Positions 1 through 10,359 are shown, counted from the stretch's first letter. The stretch is 64,000 nt of DNA from Dickeya oryzae (GCF_009372235.1 NZ_SULL01000016.1:1-64000), one strand, 5' to 3'. The notes: a model not told the origin generated them from the letters alone. A program made the numbers and translations.

Positions 1-71
1 AGAAGTGAAACGCCGTAGCGCCGATGGTAGTGTGGGGTCTCCCCATGCGAGAGTAGGGAACTGCCAGGCAT
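1..71 (+). rRNA. rrf: 5S ribosomal RNA, 3' part
   Basis: The first 71 bases match the 3' portion of enterobacterial 5S rRNA as I remember it, ending in CTGCCAGGCAT, which pairs with the missing 5' end. The upstream part and the rest of the rRNA operon lie outside the window. As in E. coli rrnA, the rRNA operon ends facing mobB. The RNA is a structural part of the large ribosomal subunit. Confidence 0.95.
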
Positions 72-82
72 CAAACAGAGAA

Positions 83-109
83 CCCCCGGTTAGCGCCGGG
101 GGTTTTTTT
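83..109 (+). terminator. rRNA operon terminator
   Basis: A G+C-rich hairpin (CCCCCGG, short loop, CCGGGGG) followed by seven T residues lies 11 bases after the 5S rRNA. This is a typical intrinsic terminator for the rRNA operon and separates it from the convergent mobAB genes. Confidence 0.9.
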
Positions 110-174
110 ATGCCTGCAACCCGGGCGGCCGCGTCAATCTTCCGGGTAATCATCTCTGCTACTACCTCAATTAG

Positions 175-693
175 TCAGATACCTTTCTTTTGGCGCAGCC
201 AATCCCGGATGAATACTGCTACCTGTTGTGGTTGGTTCAGATCCAGACAAGGCCTGAGAAGCGTTAATGGTACATCGCTGGCGATAGCCAGCGTGTGGTC
301 ATCAATCTCCATCACTTCATTATTTCCAGACTTATGGCGGTAAAGCAGGATTTTATCGACAGACTCATGCTTGAAACCTTCTACCAGAATTAAATCCAGC
401 TTTGAACTATCCATTTTGCTGGCCAAAAAAAACAAGTCGGGTTCCTGTTGTTCTGGTGTCTCCGTCATCAATGCCCAGCGAGTATGACTGGCAACCAGTG
501 TTTGATCGGCACCGGCTTTGCGCAGTTCATAGCTGTCTTTACCTGGTTTATCGATGTCCATATCGTGATGAGTGTGTTTGATGATCCCCACCCGGATCCC
601 CATGGTGTTCAACAGAGGGATCAGTTGTTTCAGTAGTGTGGTTTTACCCGTACCGCTGTGAGCGGCAATAGCCAAAAGCGGGACATCAGTCAT
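175..693 (-). CDS. mobB: Molybdopterin-guanine dinucleotide biosynthesis adaptor MobB
   Basis: MobB is a GTP-binding partner of MobA in making the bis-MGD form of the molybdenum cofactor. The 172-residue protein starts MTDVPLLAIAAHSGTGKTT, with the P-loop (SGTGKTT) right at the N terminus, as in the family. The start at 693 was chosen because it places the P-loop at the usual distance and overlaps the end of mobA by 8 bases, which suggests translational coupling. The reading frame stays open further upstream, but that stretch lies inside mobA. The gene is second in a mobA-mobB operon converging on the rRNA terminator. Length is close to the E. coli protein (about 175 residues). Confidence 0.93.
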   Translation of the reverse strand: MTDVPLLAIAAHSGTGKTTLLKQLIPLLNTMGIRVGIIKHTHHDMDIDKPGKDSYELRKAGADQTLVASHTRWALMTETPEQQEPDLFFLASKMDSSKLDLILVEGFKHESVDKILLYRHKSGNNEVMEIDDHTLAIASDVPLTLLRPCLDLNQPQQVAVFIRDWLRQKKGI

Positions 694-1276
694 GTGCATT
701 CCCCTGCCAGTGAGCGAGATCCTCTGGTGTATTGAGATTACGGAATGATAAAGGCTGATCGGCAAAAGAAACGGCTTTTGCCGCGACCTGCTCCAGGAAT
801 AACATCAGTTTTCGGTCACCGCGATTCAGATAGCTTTCCAGCTTTCCGGTCAGGGATGTGTGGATCAACAAAAGTGTCGGGTGCTCGCGTTCTCCATCGG
901 TAGCATAGGCGGCGCAATGATTGTCACTGGATTGATTGCCACAGGATTGCCGCAGCCGTGAGACTAAATCGCAGGGTAATGCCGGTACATCACAAGGGGC
1001 GAATACCACCCATTCTGTGTTGGCGACACTTAGCCCGGTAAAAATGCCAGCCAAAGGACCGGAAAAATCACGATTAGTATCGCCGATCACCGGATAACCG
1101 CTTTGCTGATAACAAGCCTGATGGCGATTGGCGTTAATGAGCAGAGTATCAACCTGTGGTTTCAGACGAGCCAGAACATGTTGATAGAGCGGCTTACCTT
1201 CCAGCTCAATCAATCCCTTATCATTTCCGCCCATGCGGGATGACTGACCCCCAGCCAGAATCACACCTGTTATCAT
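686..1276 (-). CDS. mobA: Molybdenum cofactor guanylyltransferase MobA
   Basis: MobA transfers GMP from GTP to molybdopterin, giving the guanine dinucleotide cofactor used by enzymes such as nitrate, DMSO and formate redox enzymes. The 196-residue protein begins with the nucleotidyltransferase signature LAGGQSSRMGGNDKGL and carries the later conserved stretch DFSGPLAGI, both typical of the family. It is the first gene of the mobAB operon and is transcribed away from yihD, leaving about 110 bases for two divergent promoters. Length fits the E. coli protein. Confidence 0.96.
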   Translation of the reverse strand: MITGVILAGGQSSRMGGNDKGLIELEGKPLYQHVLARLKPQVDTLLINANRHQACYQQSGYPVIGDTNRDFSGPLAGIFTGLSVANTEWVVFAPCDVPALPCDLVSRLRQSCGNQSSDNHCAAYATDGEREHPTLLLIHTSLTGKLESYLNRGDRKLMLFLEQVAAKAVSFADQPLSFRNLNTPEDLAHWQGNAHD

Positions 1277-1386
1277 CGTATTGGTATCCGTAATGATTTA
1301 ATGCGTTATTGTCGGAAAACTATGGCGTAAGGCCAAGACCTTTCCCCATACTAGATAAACAATCATCAATATTTGAGGTCATGATA

Positions 1387-1656
1387 ATGAAGTGCCATCG
1401 TGTAAATGAATTGATTGAGTTACTGCATCCAGCCTGGCAAAAAGAGCCTGATTTGAATTTGGTGCAATTTTTACAAAAACTTGCACAGGAAGCCGGGTTT
1501 GAGGGGGCGCTTAGTGATTTGACTGATGATATCCTTATTTATCATCTTAAGTTACGTGACGCAGATAGCGCACAGCCTATCCCTGGCTTGCAGAAGGATT
1601 ATGAAGAAGATTTCAAAACTGCATTACTGCGTGCCCGCGGCGTTATTAAGGATTAA
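1387..1656 (+). CDS. yihD: YihD family protein
   Basis: A small acidic cytoplasmic protein of 89 residues, the same length as E. coli YihD, and very similar along its whole length as I recall it (conserved [14 protein letters not shown] and the C-terminal RARGVIKD). The function of the family is not known. The ATG at 1387 was chosen because it aligns with the E. coli start and a GAGG lies about ten bases upstream; another in-frame ATG sits at 1381. Its position between mobA and srkA is the conserved enterobacterial arrangement. Confidence 0.93.
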   Translation: MKCHRVNELIELLHPAWQKEPDLNLVQFLQKLAQEAGFEGALSDLTDDILIYHLKLRDADSAQPIPGLQKDYEEDFKTALLRARGVIKD

Positions 1657-1691
1657 CGGCCAGGATTTGATGCCATGGAGCTATGCTTACC

Positions 1692-2678
1692 ATGCATGAT
1701 GCCGTATTCAATTTTCATACACTGTCGCCGGATGTCATCATGGACGCACTCTGGTCTGTGGGGATCCGCGTTGACTCCGGCCTGACAGCACTTAACAGCT
1801 ATGAAAACCGGGTTTACCAGTTTAGCGATGAAGACAGTAAGCGTTATGTGGTGAAGTTTTATCGACCGCAACGTTGGGATGCTGCCCAGATTAATGAAGA
1901 GCATCGCTTTGCGGCTGAGTTGTCTGATGATGAAGTGCCGGTGGTTGCCCCGCTGGCCTTACAATGCAATACGCTGCATGTGCATGATGGTTTCTGGTTT
2001 GCCGTGTTCCCAAGCGTTGGTGGGCGTCAGTATGAAATGGACAATGATAACCAGTTGGAGGAAGTCGGGCGCTATCTGGGCCGAATTCATCAGACTGGTA
2101 GTCGAAATCTGTTCTCAACGCGTCCTACTATCGGGGTGCAGGAATACCTTGATGACCCACTGCTCACATTAACGGACAGCGCTCTGATCGCTGATGCGCA
2201 GAAAGCGCCCTTTCTGGCCGCGACAACCCGGCTTATCGAGGACGTGAAATTACACTGGCATACCCACTGGCAAGCCAGACGCCTGCATGGTGACTGCCAT
2301 CCTGGGAATATTCTTTGGCGCGATGGTCCATTGTTTGTCGATCTGGATGATGCGCGTAATGGCCCGGCTGTTCAGGATCTGTGGATGTTGCTGCATGGTG
2401 AGCGTCAGGAGCAGCGTATTCAATTGGATATTTTGCTGGATGCTTACAGCGAATTTGCTTCGTTTGATGAGTCAGAATTGGCGCTGATTGAGCCGCTACG
2501 TGCCATGCGAATGGTCCATTATCTGGCCTGGGTGACCCGCCGCTGGCACGACCCGGCTTTTCCCCGTAGTTTTCCGTGGATGCAAGACGCTGATTTTTGG
2601 GCAAAGCAGACCGCTATTTTTACTGAACAGGTCAGGCTGTTGCAGGAACCACCGTTGCAGCTGGCGCCGATGTACTGA
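1692..2678 (+). CDS. srkA: Stress response kinase A
   Basis: SrkA (YihE/RdoA) is a eukaryotic-type Ser/Thr protein kinase fold protein that protects cells against stress-induced death and belongs to the Cpx envelope-stress regulon in E. coli. The 328-residue product has the kinase-like catalytic segment [12 protein letters not shown] with Asp at residue 201 and the metal-binding VDLDD with Asp at 217. The ATG at 1692 gives the same length as E. coli; an ATG at 1683 has its GGAG too close. It lies 35 bases after yihD and 22 bases before dsbA, so srkA-dsbA is probably one transcript. Confidence 0.94.
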   Translation: MHDAVFNFHTLSPDVIMDALWSVGIRVDSGLTALNSYENRVYQFSDEDSKRYVVKFYRPQRWDAAQINEEHRFAAELSDDEVPVVAPLALQCNTLHVHDGFWFAVFPSVGGRQYEMDNDNQLEEVGRYLGRIHQTGSRNLFSTRPTIGVQEYLDDPLLTLTDSALIADAQKAPFLAATTRLIEDVKLHWHTHWQARRLHGDCHPGNILWRDGPLFVDLDDARNGPAVQDLWMLLHGERQEQRIQLDILLDAYSEFASFDESELALIEPLRAMRMVHYLAWVTRRWHDPAFPRSFPWMQDADFWAKQTAIFTEQVRLLQEPPLQLAPMY

Positions 2679-2700
2679 CAATTATGGAGATAACCTTGAT

Positions 2701-3324
2701 ATGAAGAAAATATGGCTTGCGCTGGTTGGTGTGGTGTTGGCGTTCAGTGCGTCAGCTGCTGATTTTTCCGATGGTAAACAGTTCACTACCCTGGATAAAC
2801 CGGTTCCCCAATCCCCTCAGGTGCTGGAATTCTTCTCATTCTACTGCCCACACTGCTACCAGTTTGCTCAGGTTTACCACATTCCTGAGGCTATTCAGAA
2901 AGCCTTACCGGCTGACGCTAAGTTGACCAAGTATCATGTCGACTTCCTGGGCCCATTGGGTAAAGAGTTGACCCAGGCGTGGGCGGTTGCGATTGCGCTG
3001 GGTGTGGAAGACAAAGTCAGTCCGTTGATGTTTAATGCTGTCCAGAAAACTCAGACGGTAAAAACGACTGAAGATATTCGTCAGGTCTTTGTGGCTGCGG
3101 GTGTAAAAGCTGAAGACTATGACAGTGCGTTGAATAGCTTCGTGGTGAAATCGTTGGTCGCACAACAGGAGAAAGCGGCTGCCGATTTGCAACTGCGTGG
3201 TGTACCGGCGGTATTTGTTAGCGGTAAATACATGGTGAAAAGCGACGGGCTTGATACCAGTTCTATGGACAGCTATGTCAAACAGTATGCTGATGTAGTG
3301 AAATTCCTGCTCTCTCAGAAATAA
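2701..3324 (+). CDS. dsbA: Thiol:disulfide interchange protein DsbA
   Basis: Periplasmic oxidase that puts disulfide bonds into exported proteins. The 207-residue precursor has a signal peptide (about residues 1-20, ending SASAA before DFSDG), the active site CPHC with cysteines at residues 49 and 52, and the cis-proline loop RGVPAVFV. In soft-rot bacteria DsbA substrates include secreted pectate lyases and cellulases, so it is relevant to virulence; that is general knowledge, not shown here. It is co-transcribed with srkA and is followed by a strong terminator. Confidence 0.97.
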   Translation: MKKIWLALVGVVLAFSASAADFSDGKQFTTLDKPVPQSPQVLEFFSFYCPHCYQFAQVYHIPEAIQKALPADAKLTKYHVDFLGPLGKELTQAWAVAIALGVEDKVSPLMFNAVQKTQTVKTTEDIRQVFVAAGVKAEDYDSALNSFVVKSLVAQQEKAAADLQLRGVPAVFVSGKYMVKSDGLDTSSMDSYVKQYADVVKFLLSQK

Positions 3325-3349
3325 GCTTTCCGCTTTATCCATACGCCAT

Positions 3350-3382
3350 ACGCCATATGCCTTAACGCATATGGCGTTTTTA
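3350..3382 (+). terminator. dsbA terminator
   Basis: A perfect 11-bp stem (ACGCCATATGC / GCATATGGCGT) with a six-base loop and a run of T residues lies 25 bases after the dsbA stop codon. It ends the srkA-dsbA transcript. Confidence 0.88.
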
Positions 3383-3584
3383 TTTCCGTCTACTGCTAAC
3401 GTCTGGACATTTCTGCTTACTGCCGGGCTTGGTGGTTTCATATCTATCCACATTAACAACAACGTTTTGATATAACTACAATATCAATGATTTTTTGTTA
3501 ACGTATTGATTAATAATGAAATACATATAACAAACAATTCTGGTGATATCGCTGTTAATTATCTTTCAATTTCTATACACAAAG

Positions 3585-3593
3585 TTATCCACA
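3585..3593 (+). promoter_or_regulatory. DnaA box upstream of polA
   Basis: TTATCCACA, the perfect consensus DnaA box, lies 116 bases upstream of the polA start in an otherwise A+T-rich region (3383-3708) without genes. E. coli also has DnaA boxes near polA, so DnaA-linked control of polA is a reasonable inference. A single nine-base match can also occur by chance. Confidence 0.6.
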
Positions 3594-3708
3594 GAATTTT
3601 TGCGAGACGTTGTGCAAAAAGCGTAATGAACGATCGTTAGTATTCGTCTCTGATTGCCAGCTATGGCATCCTTACCCCCATGGCAGAAAACAACGATCAC
3701 GAAATATC

Positions 3709-6495
3709 ATGGTTCAAATAGCAGAAAACCCTCTCATTCTGGTTGACGGTTCATCGTACCTTTACCGCGCTTACCACGCCTTCCCTCCCTTGACTAACGC
3801 TGCTGGCGAGCCGACCGGGGCGATGTACGGGGTGCTCAATATGCTGCGTAGTTTGTTGCAGCAGTATCATCCCAGCCATGTGGCGGTGGTGTTTGATGCG
3901 AAGGGGAAGACATTTCGTGATGACTTGTTTGAACACTACAAATCTCATCGCCCGCCGATGCCGGATGATCTGCGTGCGCAGATTGAACCATTACATCGTA
4001 TGGTGAAAGCGATGGGGTTGCCGCTGCTTTCTGTTTCCGGTGTTGAGGCTGACGATGTGATTGGGACACTGGCACAACAGGCGGAGCGCGCTGGTAAACC
4101 TGTGTTGATCAGCACTGGCGATAAAGATATGGCCCAACTGGTGACGCCGCAGATAACCCTGATCAACACCATGAATAACACTATTCTGGGGCCGGATGAG
4201 GTGTGTGCCAAATATGGTATTCCTCCCTCTCTGATTATCGATTTTCTGGCGCTGATGGGGGATTCCTCCGACAATATTCCCGGCGTGCCTGGTGTGGGTG
4301 AGAAAACTGCGCAGGCATTACTGCAAGGTGTGGGTGGGCTGGATGCGCTCTATGGCAATCTGGATAAGATTGCTGGCCTGACCTTCCGTGGTGCTAAAAC
4401 CATGGCTGCGAAACTCGAGCAGCATAAAGATGTGGCTTACCTTTCTTACCAGTTGGCAACGATTAAAACCGATGTCGAGCTGGAACTCGGTTGCGAACAA
4501 CTGACGGTGAATGAGCCGGATGCAACGGAACTGCGTGAGTTATTCGCCCGTTATGAATTCAAACGCTGGCTGGCAGATGTGGAAGATGGCAAATGGTTGC
4601 AGGGCGGTAAAAAGAGTCCGGCTGCGGTGCCGTTTGTGAAACCAGACACTGAAGATGCACCTAAAGAGGCGTCCAGCGTATTGTCTCAGGATGGTTATGT
4701 GACCATTCTGGATGAGTCATACTTGCAGGACTGGATTGCCAGAATCAACGCGGCTGGTCTGTTTTCGTTTGATACCGAAACCGATGGCCTCGATACACTA
4801 ACGGCTAATCTGGTGGGTATCTCTCTGGCTATCAAACCCGGTGAAGCCGCTTACCTGCCATTAGGTCATGATTACCTCGATGCGCCGACACAGTTGGATA
4901 GAGATACCGTGTTAGCGCGATTAAAACCACTGCTGGAAAATGAAGCCATCGGTAAGATCGGGCAAAACCTGAAGTTCGATAAAGGCGTGATGGCTCGTTA
5001 CGGTATTGATCTGCGCGGGATTGTGTTTGATACCATGCTGGAGTCCTATGTGCTTGATAGTGTGGCGGGTCGGCACGATATGGATAGCCTGTCAGAGCGC
5101 TATCTGCAGCATAAGACCATCACCTTTGAAGAGATCGCTGGTAAGGGCAAGAACCAGTTAACCTTCAATCAGATCCCACTGGAGCAGGCGGCGGTCTATG
5201 CCGCGGAAGATGCTGACGTGACGTTGCGTTTGCATGAAACGTTATGGGCGAAGCTGGAGCCGCAACAGGATCTGTGCAAGGTATTCAAGAATATCGATAT
5301 GCCGCTGGTGCCAGTGTTGTCTCGTATGGAACGCACCGGTGTGCTGATCGATACCACGATTCTGGCCGAACACTCGCAGGAGCTGACGCAACGTCTGGCG
5401 GAACTGGAAGTTCAGGCCCATGAGCTGGCGGGTGAGGCTTTCAATTTGGCTTCGCCTAAACAGTTAGGCGCCATTTTGTACGAAAAGATGCAGTTGCCGG
5501 TTATTAAGAAAACGCCGAAAGGCGCGCCTTCGACCAATGAAGAAGTGCTGGCTGAGCTGGCGCTGGATCATCCGCTACCGAAGTTAATTTTAGAACATCG
5601 TGAGTTGGCTAAACTGAAATCGACTTACACGGATAAGTTGCCGCAGATGATTAACCCGTTGACTAAACGGGTGCATACCTCTTATCACCAGGCGGTAACG
5701 GCTACGGGGCGTCTGTCCTCCAGTGATCCTAACTTGCAAAACATTCCCGTGCGTAATGAAGAAGGGCGCCGTATTCGTCAGGCGTTCATTGCTCCGCAAG
5801 GATACCAAATTCTGGCGGCTGACTACTCGCAGATAGAGTTACGCATTATGGCGCATCTGTCGCGGGATGCCGGATTACTGAAGGCGTTTTCCGAAGGTCT
5901 GGATATTCACCGTGCTACCGCTGCCGAAGTATTCGGTTTGCCGCTTGATAAAGTGACGACGGAACAGCGCCGCAGTGCCAAAGCCATCAACTTTGGCCTG
6001 ATTTACGGTATGAGTGCTTTTGGTTTGTCCCGCCAGTTGGGCATTGCGCGTAATGAAGCGCAGAAATACATGAATCTCTATTTTGAGCGCTATCCAGGGG
6101 TACAGGAATACATGGAGCGCACTCGCCAGCAGGCGGCAGAGCAAGGGTATGTCTCCACGCTGGATGGCCGACGTCTCTACCTGCCGGATATTCATTCCCG
6201 TAATGCCATGAGCCGTAAAGCCGCAGAGCGGGCTGCTATCAACGCACCGATGCAGGGAACCGCCGCAGACATCATTAAAAAAGCGATGATTGCCATTGAT
6301 GACTGGTTGCAGCAGGAAAAACCATTAGCGACGATGCTGATGCAGGTACACGATGAATTGGTGTTTGAAGTGCACCACTCTGTACTGGATGAGGTCAGTG
6401 CGAATATTCGTAACCTGATGGAAGGCTGCATGCAGTTGGATGTGCCATTACAGGTGGATATCGGTACCGGCAGTAACTGGGATCAGGCCCATTAA
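3709..6495 (+). CDS. polA: DNA polymerase I
   Basis: DNA polymerase I removes RNA primers and fills gaps in replication and excision repair. The 928-residue protein is exactly the E. coli length. It has the 5' nuclease domain (about 1-320, with [10 protein letters not shown] and GVGEKTA), the 3'-5' exonuclease domain (about 325-515, with DTETDGLD and AAEDADVTL), and the polymerase domain with motif A (ADYSQIELR), motif B ([14 protein letters not shown]) and motif C (QVHDELVF). The proofreading acidic residues appear intact. The ATG at 3709 matches the E. coli start MVQI; the frame stays open 33 codons further upstream, but without homology. Spot 42 RNA lies downstream. Confidence 0.98.
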   Translation: MVQIAENPLILVDGSSYLYRAYHAFPPLTNAAGEPTGAMYGVLNMLRSLLQQYHPSHVAVVFDAKGKTFRDDLFEHYKSHRPPMPDDLRAQIEPLHRMVKAMGLPLLSVSGVEADDVIGTLAQQAERAGKPVLISTGDKDMAQLVTPQITLINTMNNTILGPDEVCAKYGIPPSLIIDFLALMGDSSDNIPGVPGVGEKTAQALLQGVGGLDALYGNLDKIAGLTFRGAKTMAAKLEQHKDVAYLSYQLATIKTDVELELGCEQLTVNEPDATELRELFARYEFKRWLADVEDGKWLQGGKKSPAAVPFVKPDTEDAPKEASSVLSQDGYVTILDESYLQDWIARINAAGLFSFDTETDGLDTLTANLVGISLAIKPGEAAYLPLGHDYLDAPTQLDRDTVLARLKPLLENEAIGKIGQNLKFDKGVMARYGIDLRGIVFDTMLESYVLDSVAGRHDMDSLSERYLQHKTITFEEIAGKGKNQLTFNQIPLEQAAVYAAEDADVTLRLHETLWAKLEPQQDLCKVFKNIDMPLVPVLSRMERTGVLIDTTILAEHSQELTQRLAELEVQAHELAGEAFNLASPKQLGAILYEKMQLPVIKKTPKGAPSTNEEVLAELALDHPLPKLILEHRELAKLKSTYTDKLPQMINPLTKRVHTSYHQAVTATGRLSSSDPNLQNIPVRNEEGRRIRQAFIAPQGYQILAADYSQIELRIMAHLSRDAGLLKAFSEGLDIHRATAAEVFGLPLDKVTTEQRRSAKAINFGLIYGMSAFGLSRQLGIARNEAQKYMNLYFERYPGVQEYMERTRQQAAEQGYVSTLDGRRLYLPDIHSRNAMSRKAAERAAINAPMQGTAADIIKKAMIAIDDWLQQEKPLATMLMQVHDELVFEVHHSVLDEVSANIRNLMEGCMQLDVPLQVDIGTGSNWDQAH

Positions 6496-6739
6496 TGTCT
6501 TCGGTGAAAAAACGGGGCTGACGTATTCGTGATTTATCGGGCGTTTAGCTGTAAATGCTGACAGAAATAGCGCTTTCCTTTTTCTGTTGGTTTTTTCGGC
6601 TGGGGTATGGTCCATTATGTAATTAAGCTACATGATTGTGTGACCTGGTTTGGGTTTGTTTAATTCATCGCCATTTTTTATGAAATTAAACAACAAAAAA
6701 TGCTTTTTTCCAGAAAAGAAATGGAGTAGAGTTAAACAC

Positions 6740-6848
6740 GTAGGGTACAGAGGTAAGATGTTCTATCTTTCAGACCTTTTACTTCACGTAATCGGATTTG
6801 GCTGAATGTTAGCCGCCCCGGTCAGGTTTCTGACCGGGGCGTTTTTTA
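6740..6848 (+). ncRNA. spf: Spot 42 small RNA
   Basis: The 109-base stretch starting GTAGGGTACAGAGGTAAGAT is almost identical to E. coli Spot 42, including the unstructured target-pairing region and the terminator hairpin CCCCGGTCAG / CTGACCGGGG followed by T residues. Spot 42 is an Hfq-dependent antisense RNA that represses secondary carbon use genes when glucose is present, and in E. coli is itself repressed by CRP-cAMP. A possible -10 box TAGAGT lies at 6727-6732. Its place between polA and engB is conserved. Confidence 0.96.
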
Positions 6849-6967
6849 TTGTTCCGATAATAAACTTTCGGGATAACGAACGCTTATGCTACCGGCAAAA
6901 AAATTTACCGGTAGTGGAGTGGACAAGGATGGCATTTCAGAAAGCTCGCACGTTCTTGATGGAGACG

Positions 6968-7612
6968 TTACTGCTCAGACTCGGCAAGAGAGGACTCATC
7001 GGCGGGTGGTAATGTGCTGAACCAGTTATCTAATTTCTGACGTAATTTATCTACACCGGTTTTTTTCAGCGAAGAAAACGTCTCAACCTGAATATCTCCC
7101 ATAAAGGGCAACACGGCTTCCCGCACCATGTTTAGCTGGGATTTCCGGGCTCCCTGGGCCAGTTTGTCTGCTTTAGTCAGTAACACCAGTACCGGCAACC
7201 CGACATCAACAGCCCATTCCAACATCTGCTGGTCCAGATCTTTGAGCGGATGACGGATATCCATTAATACCACCAGCCCTTTTAGACAGTTACGCTTTTG
7301 CAGATACTCGCCAAGCGCTCTCTGCCATTTGCGTTTCATTTCTTCTGGTACTTCGGCATAGCCGTAACCAGGCAAGTCGACCAGACGTACTCCCTCAGCG
7401 ACTTCAAACAGGTTGATGAGCTGGGTACGCCCCGGCGTTTTACTGATACGGGCCAGGCTCTTTTGGTTGGTCAGCGTGTTGAGGGCGCTGGATTTTCCCG
7501 CATTGGAGCGGCCGGCAAACGCGACTTCAATACCGCTGTCGGCAGGAAGATGACGAATGTCCGGCGCGCTGGTGACAAAATGAGTCACATGATAGTTGTA
7601 TTGCTGGGTCAC
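6968..7612 (-). CDS. engB: Ribosome biogenesis GTPase EngB (YihA/YsxC)
   Basis: An essential GTPase in large-subunit assembly and linked to cell division. With a GTG start at 7612 the protein has 214 residues, close to E. coli YihA. Seen motifs are G1 GRSNAGKS (residues 34-41), G3 DLPGYGYA and G4 LTKADK. The frame is open 48 codons further upstream, but that part is basic, unconserved and would lengthen the N terminus beyond the family; the GTG start aligns with E. coli. The ribosome-binding site in front of the GTG is weak. It is divergent from yihI, itself a modulator of a ribosomal GTPase. Confidence 0.92.
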   Translation of the reverse strand: MTQQYNYHVTHFVTSAPDIRHLPADSGIEVAFAGRSNAGKSSALNTLTNQKSLARISKTPGRTQLINLFEVAEGVRLVDLPGYGYAEVPEEMKRKWQRALGEYLQKRNCLKGLVVLMDIRHPLKDLDQQMLEWAVDVGLPVLVLLTKADKLAQGARKSQLNMVREAVLPFMGDIQVETFSSLKKTGVDKLRQKLDNWFSTLPPADESSLAESEQ

Positions 7613-7834
7613 AGTGTGCGTCTCTGTCTGGATCACGGTTTTATATAGCTGATTATACCTGTAACGGATGAGAAAGGCGGCGTTTATCTGTTTTGTACGG
7701 GTGTTAGCGCGGTAACAGACTGAAAAAATAAAACGGGTACAGAGCGCCTGGAGCACTTTTTTATTGGTATGCTTTCTGCTAGATTCCGCCGCAATTCTCC
7801 CTATATTTGCTCATCCGAACCTGAGATTGACGCT

Positions 7835-8368
7835 ATGAAACAACCATCACAAGGGGCGGGACGCAAAGCTCCTGTTCCAAAGGCCAAAAGAAAAAGTCGC
7901 GAGCAGTTGGATCTTGAAGCTCGCGATCGCAAACGCCAGAAAAAACACCGTGGTCATGCTGCAGGCAGCCGCGCGCAGCCGTCTGGTGGTCATCAGCACA
8001 ATGCCTCCTCTGGTCAAGGTAAAGACCCGCGTATTGGCAGTAAAAAGCCGGTAGCGCTGCTGCCGGAAAGCGCCGTTGCGCCGACCAAACCGGTAACTAT
8101 GCCGAAAGAGAAACCGGTTCGCCTGTCACCACAGGAAGAGCTGGAGATGCTGGAAAATGATCCGCGTCTTGATGACCTGTTGGACAGGCTTGAGAAAGGT
8201 GAAACATTGCCAGCTAAAGAACAGTCCTGGCTGGATGAAACGCTGGATCGCATTGATATCCTGATGGAACAGCTGGGGATTAGCCTGGACGATGACGACG
8301 AAGATGAACAGCAGGAAGAAGATATGCTGCAACTGCTTCGTCGTGGTAATCCGAAAGACGGTTATTAA
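7835..8368 (+). CDS. yihI: Der GTPase-activating protein YihI
   Basis: YihI stimulates the GTPase Der (EngA) and so tunes 50S ribosome assembly. The 177-residue protein has a strongly basic N-terminal half ([17 protein letters not shown]) and a helical acidic C-terminal half ending in a [12 protein letters not shown] stretch, the usual layout. The ATG at 7835 was chosen by homology; the upstream extension is not conserved. Its stop overlaps the start of a 58-codon reading frame (TAATG), suggesting coupled translation through to hemN. Confidence 0.93.
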   Translation: MKQPSQGAGRKAPVPKAKRKSREQLDLEARDRKRQKKHRGHAAGSRAQPSGGHQHNASSGQGKDPRIGSKKPVALLPESAVAPTKPVTMPKEKPVRLSPQEELEMLENDPRLDDLLDRLEKGETLPAKEQSWLDETLDRIDILMEQLGISLDDDDEDEQQEEDMLQLLRRGNPKDGY

Positions 8369-8544
8369 TGTTAAAAGCGCTGTTTCTGCTCATAACCCTA
8401 TTGGTTCTGTGTTTTTTGGGTGGCCTGTTGGTTAAACTGTGGTGTCTGTCGAAACGGAAAGGCAGATTACAGCGTGCCGTATTGGCTGGGCAGCATCGGT
8501 TGCCCCGGCGTCGTACGGCGAGGACCGGTTACAGGAAGGAGTGA
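8368..8544 (+). CDS. Small membrane protein, possible DUF2489 remnant
   Basis: A 58-codon reading frame starts on the ATG that overlaps the yihI stop (TAATG) and ends five bases before hemN; its last codons (AAG GAG) form the hemN ribosome-binding site. The product has one hydrophobic segment (about residues 3-24, LLITLLVLCFLGGLLVKL) followed by a very basic tail. In Vibrio a longer DUF2489 membrane protein sits in this same yihI-hemN slot, so this may be a shortened relative; that link is from memory. The tight coupling argues that it is translated. Function is unknown. Confidence 0.6.
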   Translation: MLKALFLLITLLVLCFLGGLLVKLWCLSKRKGRLQRAVLAGQHRLPRRRTARTGYRKE

Positions 8545-8549
8545 GCTCT

Positions 8550-9923
8550 ATGTCCGAACAGACTATCGACTGGGATTTATCCCTGATCCAGAAATATAAC
8601 TATTCGGGGCCACGCTATACTTCCTACCCTACCGCGCTGGAATTCAGCGACAGCTATGACGACGCGGCGTTTGCCCAGGCGGTGGCCCGTTATCCCCACC
8701 GCCCGTTGTCGTTGTATCTGCATATCCCGTTTTGTCACCGCCTGTGCTACTTCTGTGGTTGCAATAAACTGGTAACCCGGCAACTGCATAAAGCCGATGA
8801 GTATCTCGATCGGCTGGCGCTGGAAATTCATCAACGCGCACCGTTATTTGCCAACCGCACGGTCACCCAAATGCATTGGGGCGGCGGAACGCCCACGTTC
8901 CTGAATAAAGCACAGATTAGTCGGCTGATGGCGCTGCTTCGCCAGCATTTCCATTTTTCTGAGCACGCCGAAATGTCGCTGGAAGTGGATCCGCGGGAAA
9001 TTGAGCTGGATGTGCTCGATCATCTGCGCGCCGAAGGATTCAACCGCCTTAGCATGGGTGTGCAGGATTTCAATAAAGAGGTGCAACGGCTGGTTAACCG
9101 CGAGCAGGATGAAGCGTTCATTTTTGCGCTGATTGAGCGGGCCAAGACGTTAGGGTTTACCTCGACCAACATCGACCTGATTTATGGTCTGCCCAAACAA
9201 ACGCCGGACAGTTTTGCGTTTACCTTACAACGGGTAGCCGAGCTACGCCCGGATCGCCTGAGCGTATTTAACTATGCCCATTTACCCAGTTTGTTTGCCG
9301 CACAGCGAAAAATTAAAGAAGCGGATCTGCCGGATGCGGAACAAAAACTGGCTATTTTGCAGCAGACCATTCAAAGCCTGACGGCAGCGGGTTATCAGTT
9401 TATCGGTATGGATCATTTCGCCCGGCCAGATGATGAACTGGCGGTAGCGCAGCGAGAAGGTAAATTGCACCGTAATTTCCAGGGGTATACCACACAAGGC
9501 GATACCGATTTGCTGGGGTTGGGCGTGTCTGCCATCAGTATGATTGGCGACAGTTATGCGCAGAACCAAAAAGAATTGAAGCTGTACTACGCAGATGTTG
9601 AACAACGTGGTCATGCATTGTGGCGCGGTTTGTCCCTGACTCGTGATGATTGTATTCGCCGTGATGTCATTAAAGCGCTGATTTGTCATTTCCAACTGGA
9701 GTTTGCGGCGATTGAGCAGGCCTATGACCTGTCATTTGGCGATTACTTCCGTGAGGACCTGGCATTGCTGGCACCGATGGCCCAGGATGGACTGGTAGAA
9801 ATTCAGGCCGACGGTATTCGGGTGACGGCGAAAGGACGGCTGCTTATTCGTAATATTTGTATGTGTTTTGATGTGTATTTCCGCAACAAAATGCGTGAGC
9901 GCCAATTTTCCCGAGTCATTTAA
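8550..9923 (+). CDS. hemN: Oxygen-independent coproporphyrinogen III oxidase HemN
   Basis: A radical-SAM enzyme that decarboxylates two propionate groups of coproporphyrinogen III to give protoporphyrinogen IX without oxygen, in haem synthesis. The 457-residue protein has the cluster-binding cysteines 62, 66 and 69 in HIPFCHRLCYFCGCNK, plus Cys71 conserved in HemN, and the SAM-binding MHWGGGTP. Length equals the E. coli enzyme. The ATG at 8550 has AAGGAG eight bases upstream; the frame is open further up, but only across the small upstream gene. Confidence 0.97.
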   Translation: MSEQTIDWDLSLIQKYNYSGPRYTSYPTALEFSDSYDDAAFAQAVARYPHRPLSLYLHIPFCHRLCYFCGCNKLVTRQLHKADEYLDRLALEIHQRAPLFANRTVTQMHWGGGTPTFLNKAQISRLMALLRQHFHFSEHAEMSLEVDPREIELDVLDHLRAEGFNRLSMGVQDFNKEVQRLVNREQDEAFIFALIERAKTLGFTSTNIDLIYGLPKQTPDSFAFTLQRVAELRPDRLSVFNYAHLPSLFAAQRKIKEADLPDAEQKLAILQQTIQSLTAAGYQFIGMDHFARPDDELAVAQREGKLHRNFQGYTTQGDTDLLGLGVSAISMIGDSYAQNQKELKLYYADVEQRGHALWRGLSLTRDDCIRRDVIKALICHFQLEFAAIEQAYDLSFGDYFREDLALLAPMAQDGLVEIQADGIRVTAKGRLLIRNICMCFDVYFRNKMRERQFSRVI

Positions 9924-10018
9924 TTCCACCGGGTAATTCCTGCGGGAATCGAAAATGTGTTGGCCACCGAATCTGGCATGACCTTGTTATGGTAGATGGG
10001 AAGTGGTTAGAGATAAAA

Positions 10019-10050
10019 GAAAAGAGCCAGTCATATGACTGGCTCTTTTC
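10019..10050. terminator. Bidirectional terminator between hemN and yshB
   Basis: A perfect palindrome with 16-bp arms (GAAAAGAGCCAGTCAT / ATGACTGGCTCTTTTC) lies between the convergent hemN and yshB genes. With A-rich left and T-rich right borders it can stop transcription from both sides. Confidence 0.85.
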
Positions 10051-10068
10051 TTATTGTGTCAGCGTGTG

Positions 10069-10191
10069 TTAGCTGAAGAAATTGATCAGTGCTGCGCACA
10101 ACACGGCTGCAATCGCAGTTTGCGATGATGGACCCATCGCACTACTGATTTCAGCGCCGTGCGTTACGGCAGAAAAAATGGATTCCAGCAT
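10069..10191 (-). CDS. yshB: Small membrane protein YshB
   Basis: A 40-codon gene beginning MLESIFSAV and ending TAIAAVLCAALINFFS. It is clearly like the E. coli YshB small protein, which sits in the same place next to glnG and has the same C-terminal hydrophobic helix (QTAVAAVLCAAMI as I recall). A good GGAGAGGG ribosome-binding site precedes the ATG. It is predicted to be a single-pass inner membrane protein; its function is poorly known. Automatic annotation often misses it because of its size. Confidence 0.88.
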   Translation of the reverse strand: MLESIFSAVTHGAEISSAMGPSSQTAIAAVLCAALINFFS

Positions 10192-10359
10192 GGTTACCCT
10201 CTCCAGTCAGCGACATGATCATACTGCTGGCGCGGCGCAAGTAAAGTACAAAATATATCCATGGTGACGTAAATTGCAGATGTGTGGGTTTCATAACGCA
10301 ACCCATCCGTGGGCGCTGTTCCTTGTGATGAATGGTAACGGGAAAAAGGCAGAGCGCCG

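Noticed and set aside
6634-6660. GTGTGACCTGG upstream of Spot 42 as a CRP site.
   Set aside because: One half-site only; CRP control of spf is known in E. coli, but the site cannot be fixed here.
6806-7012. 68-codon plus-strand frame starting within Spot 42.
   Set aside because: The start lies in the Spot 42 terminator and the end overlaps engB; there is no coding evidence.
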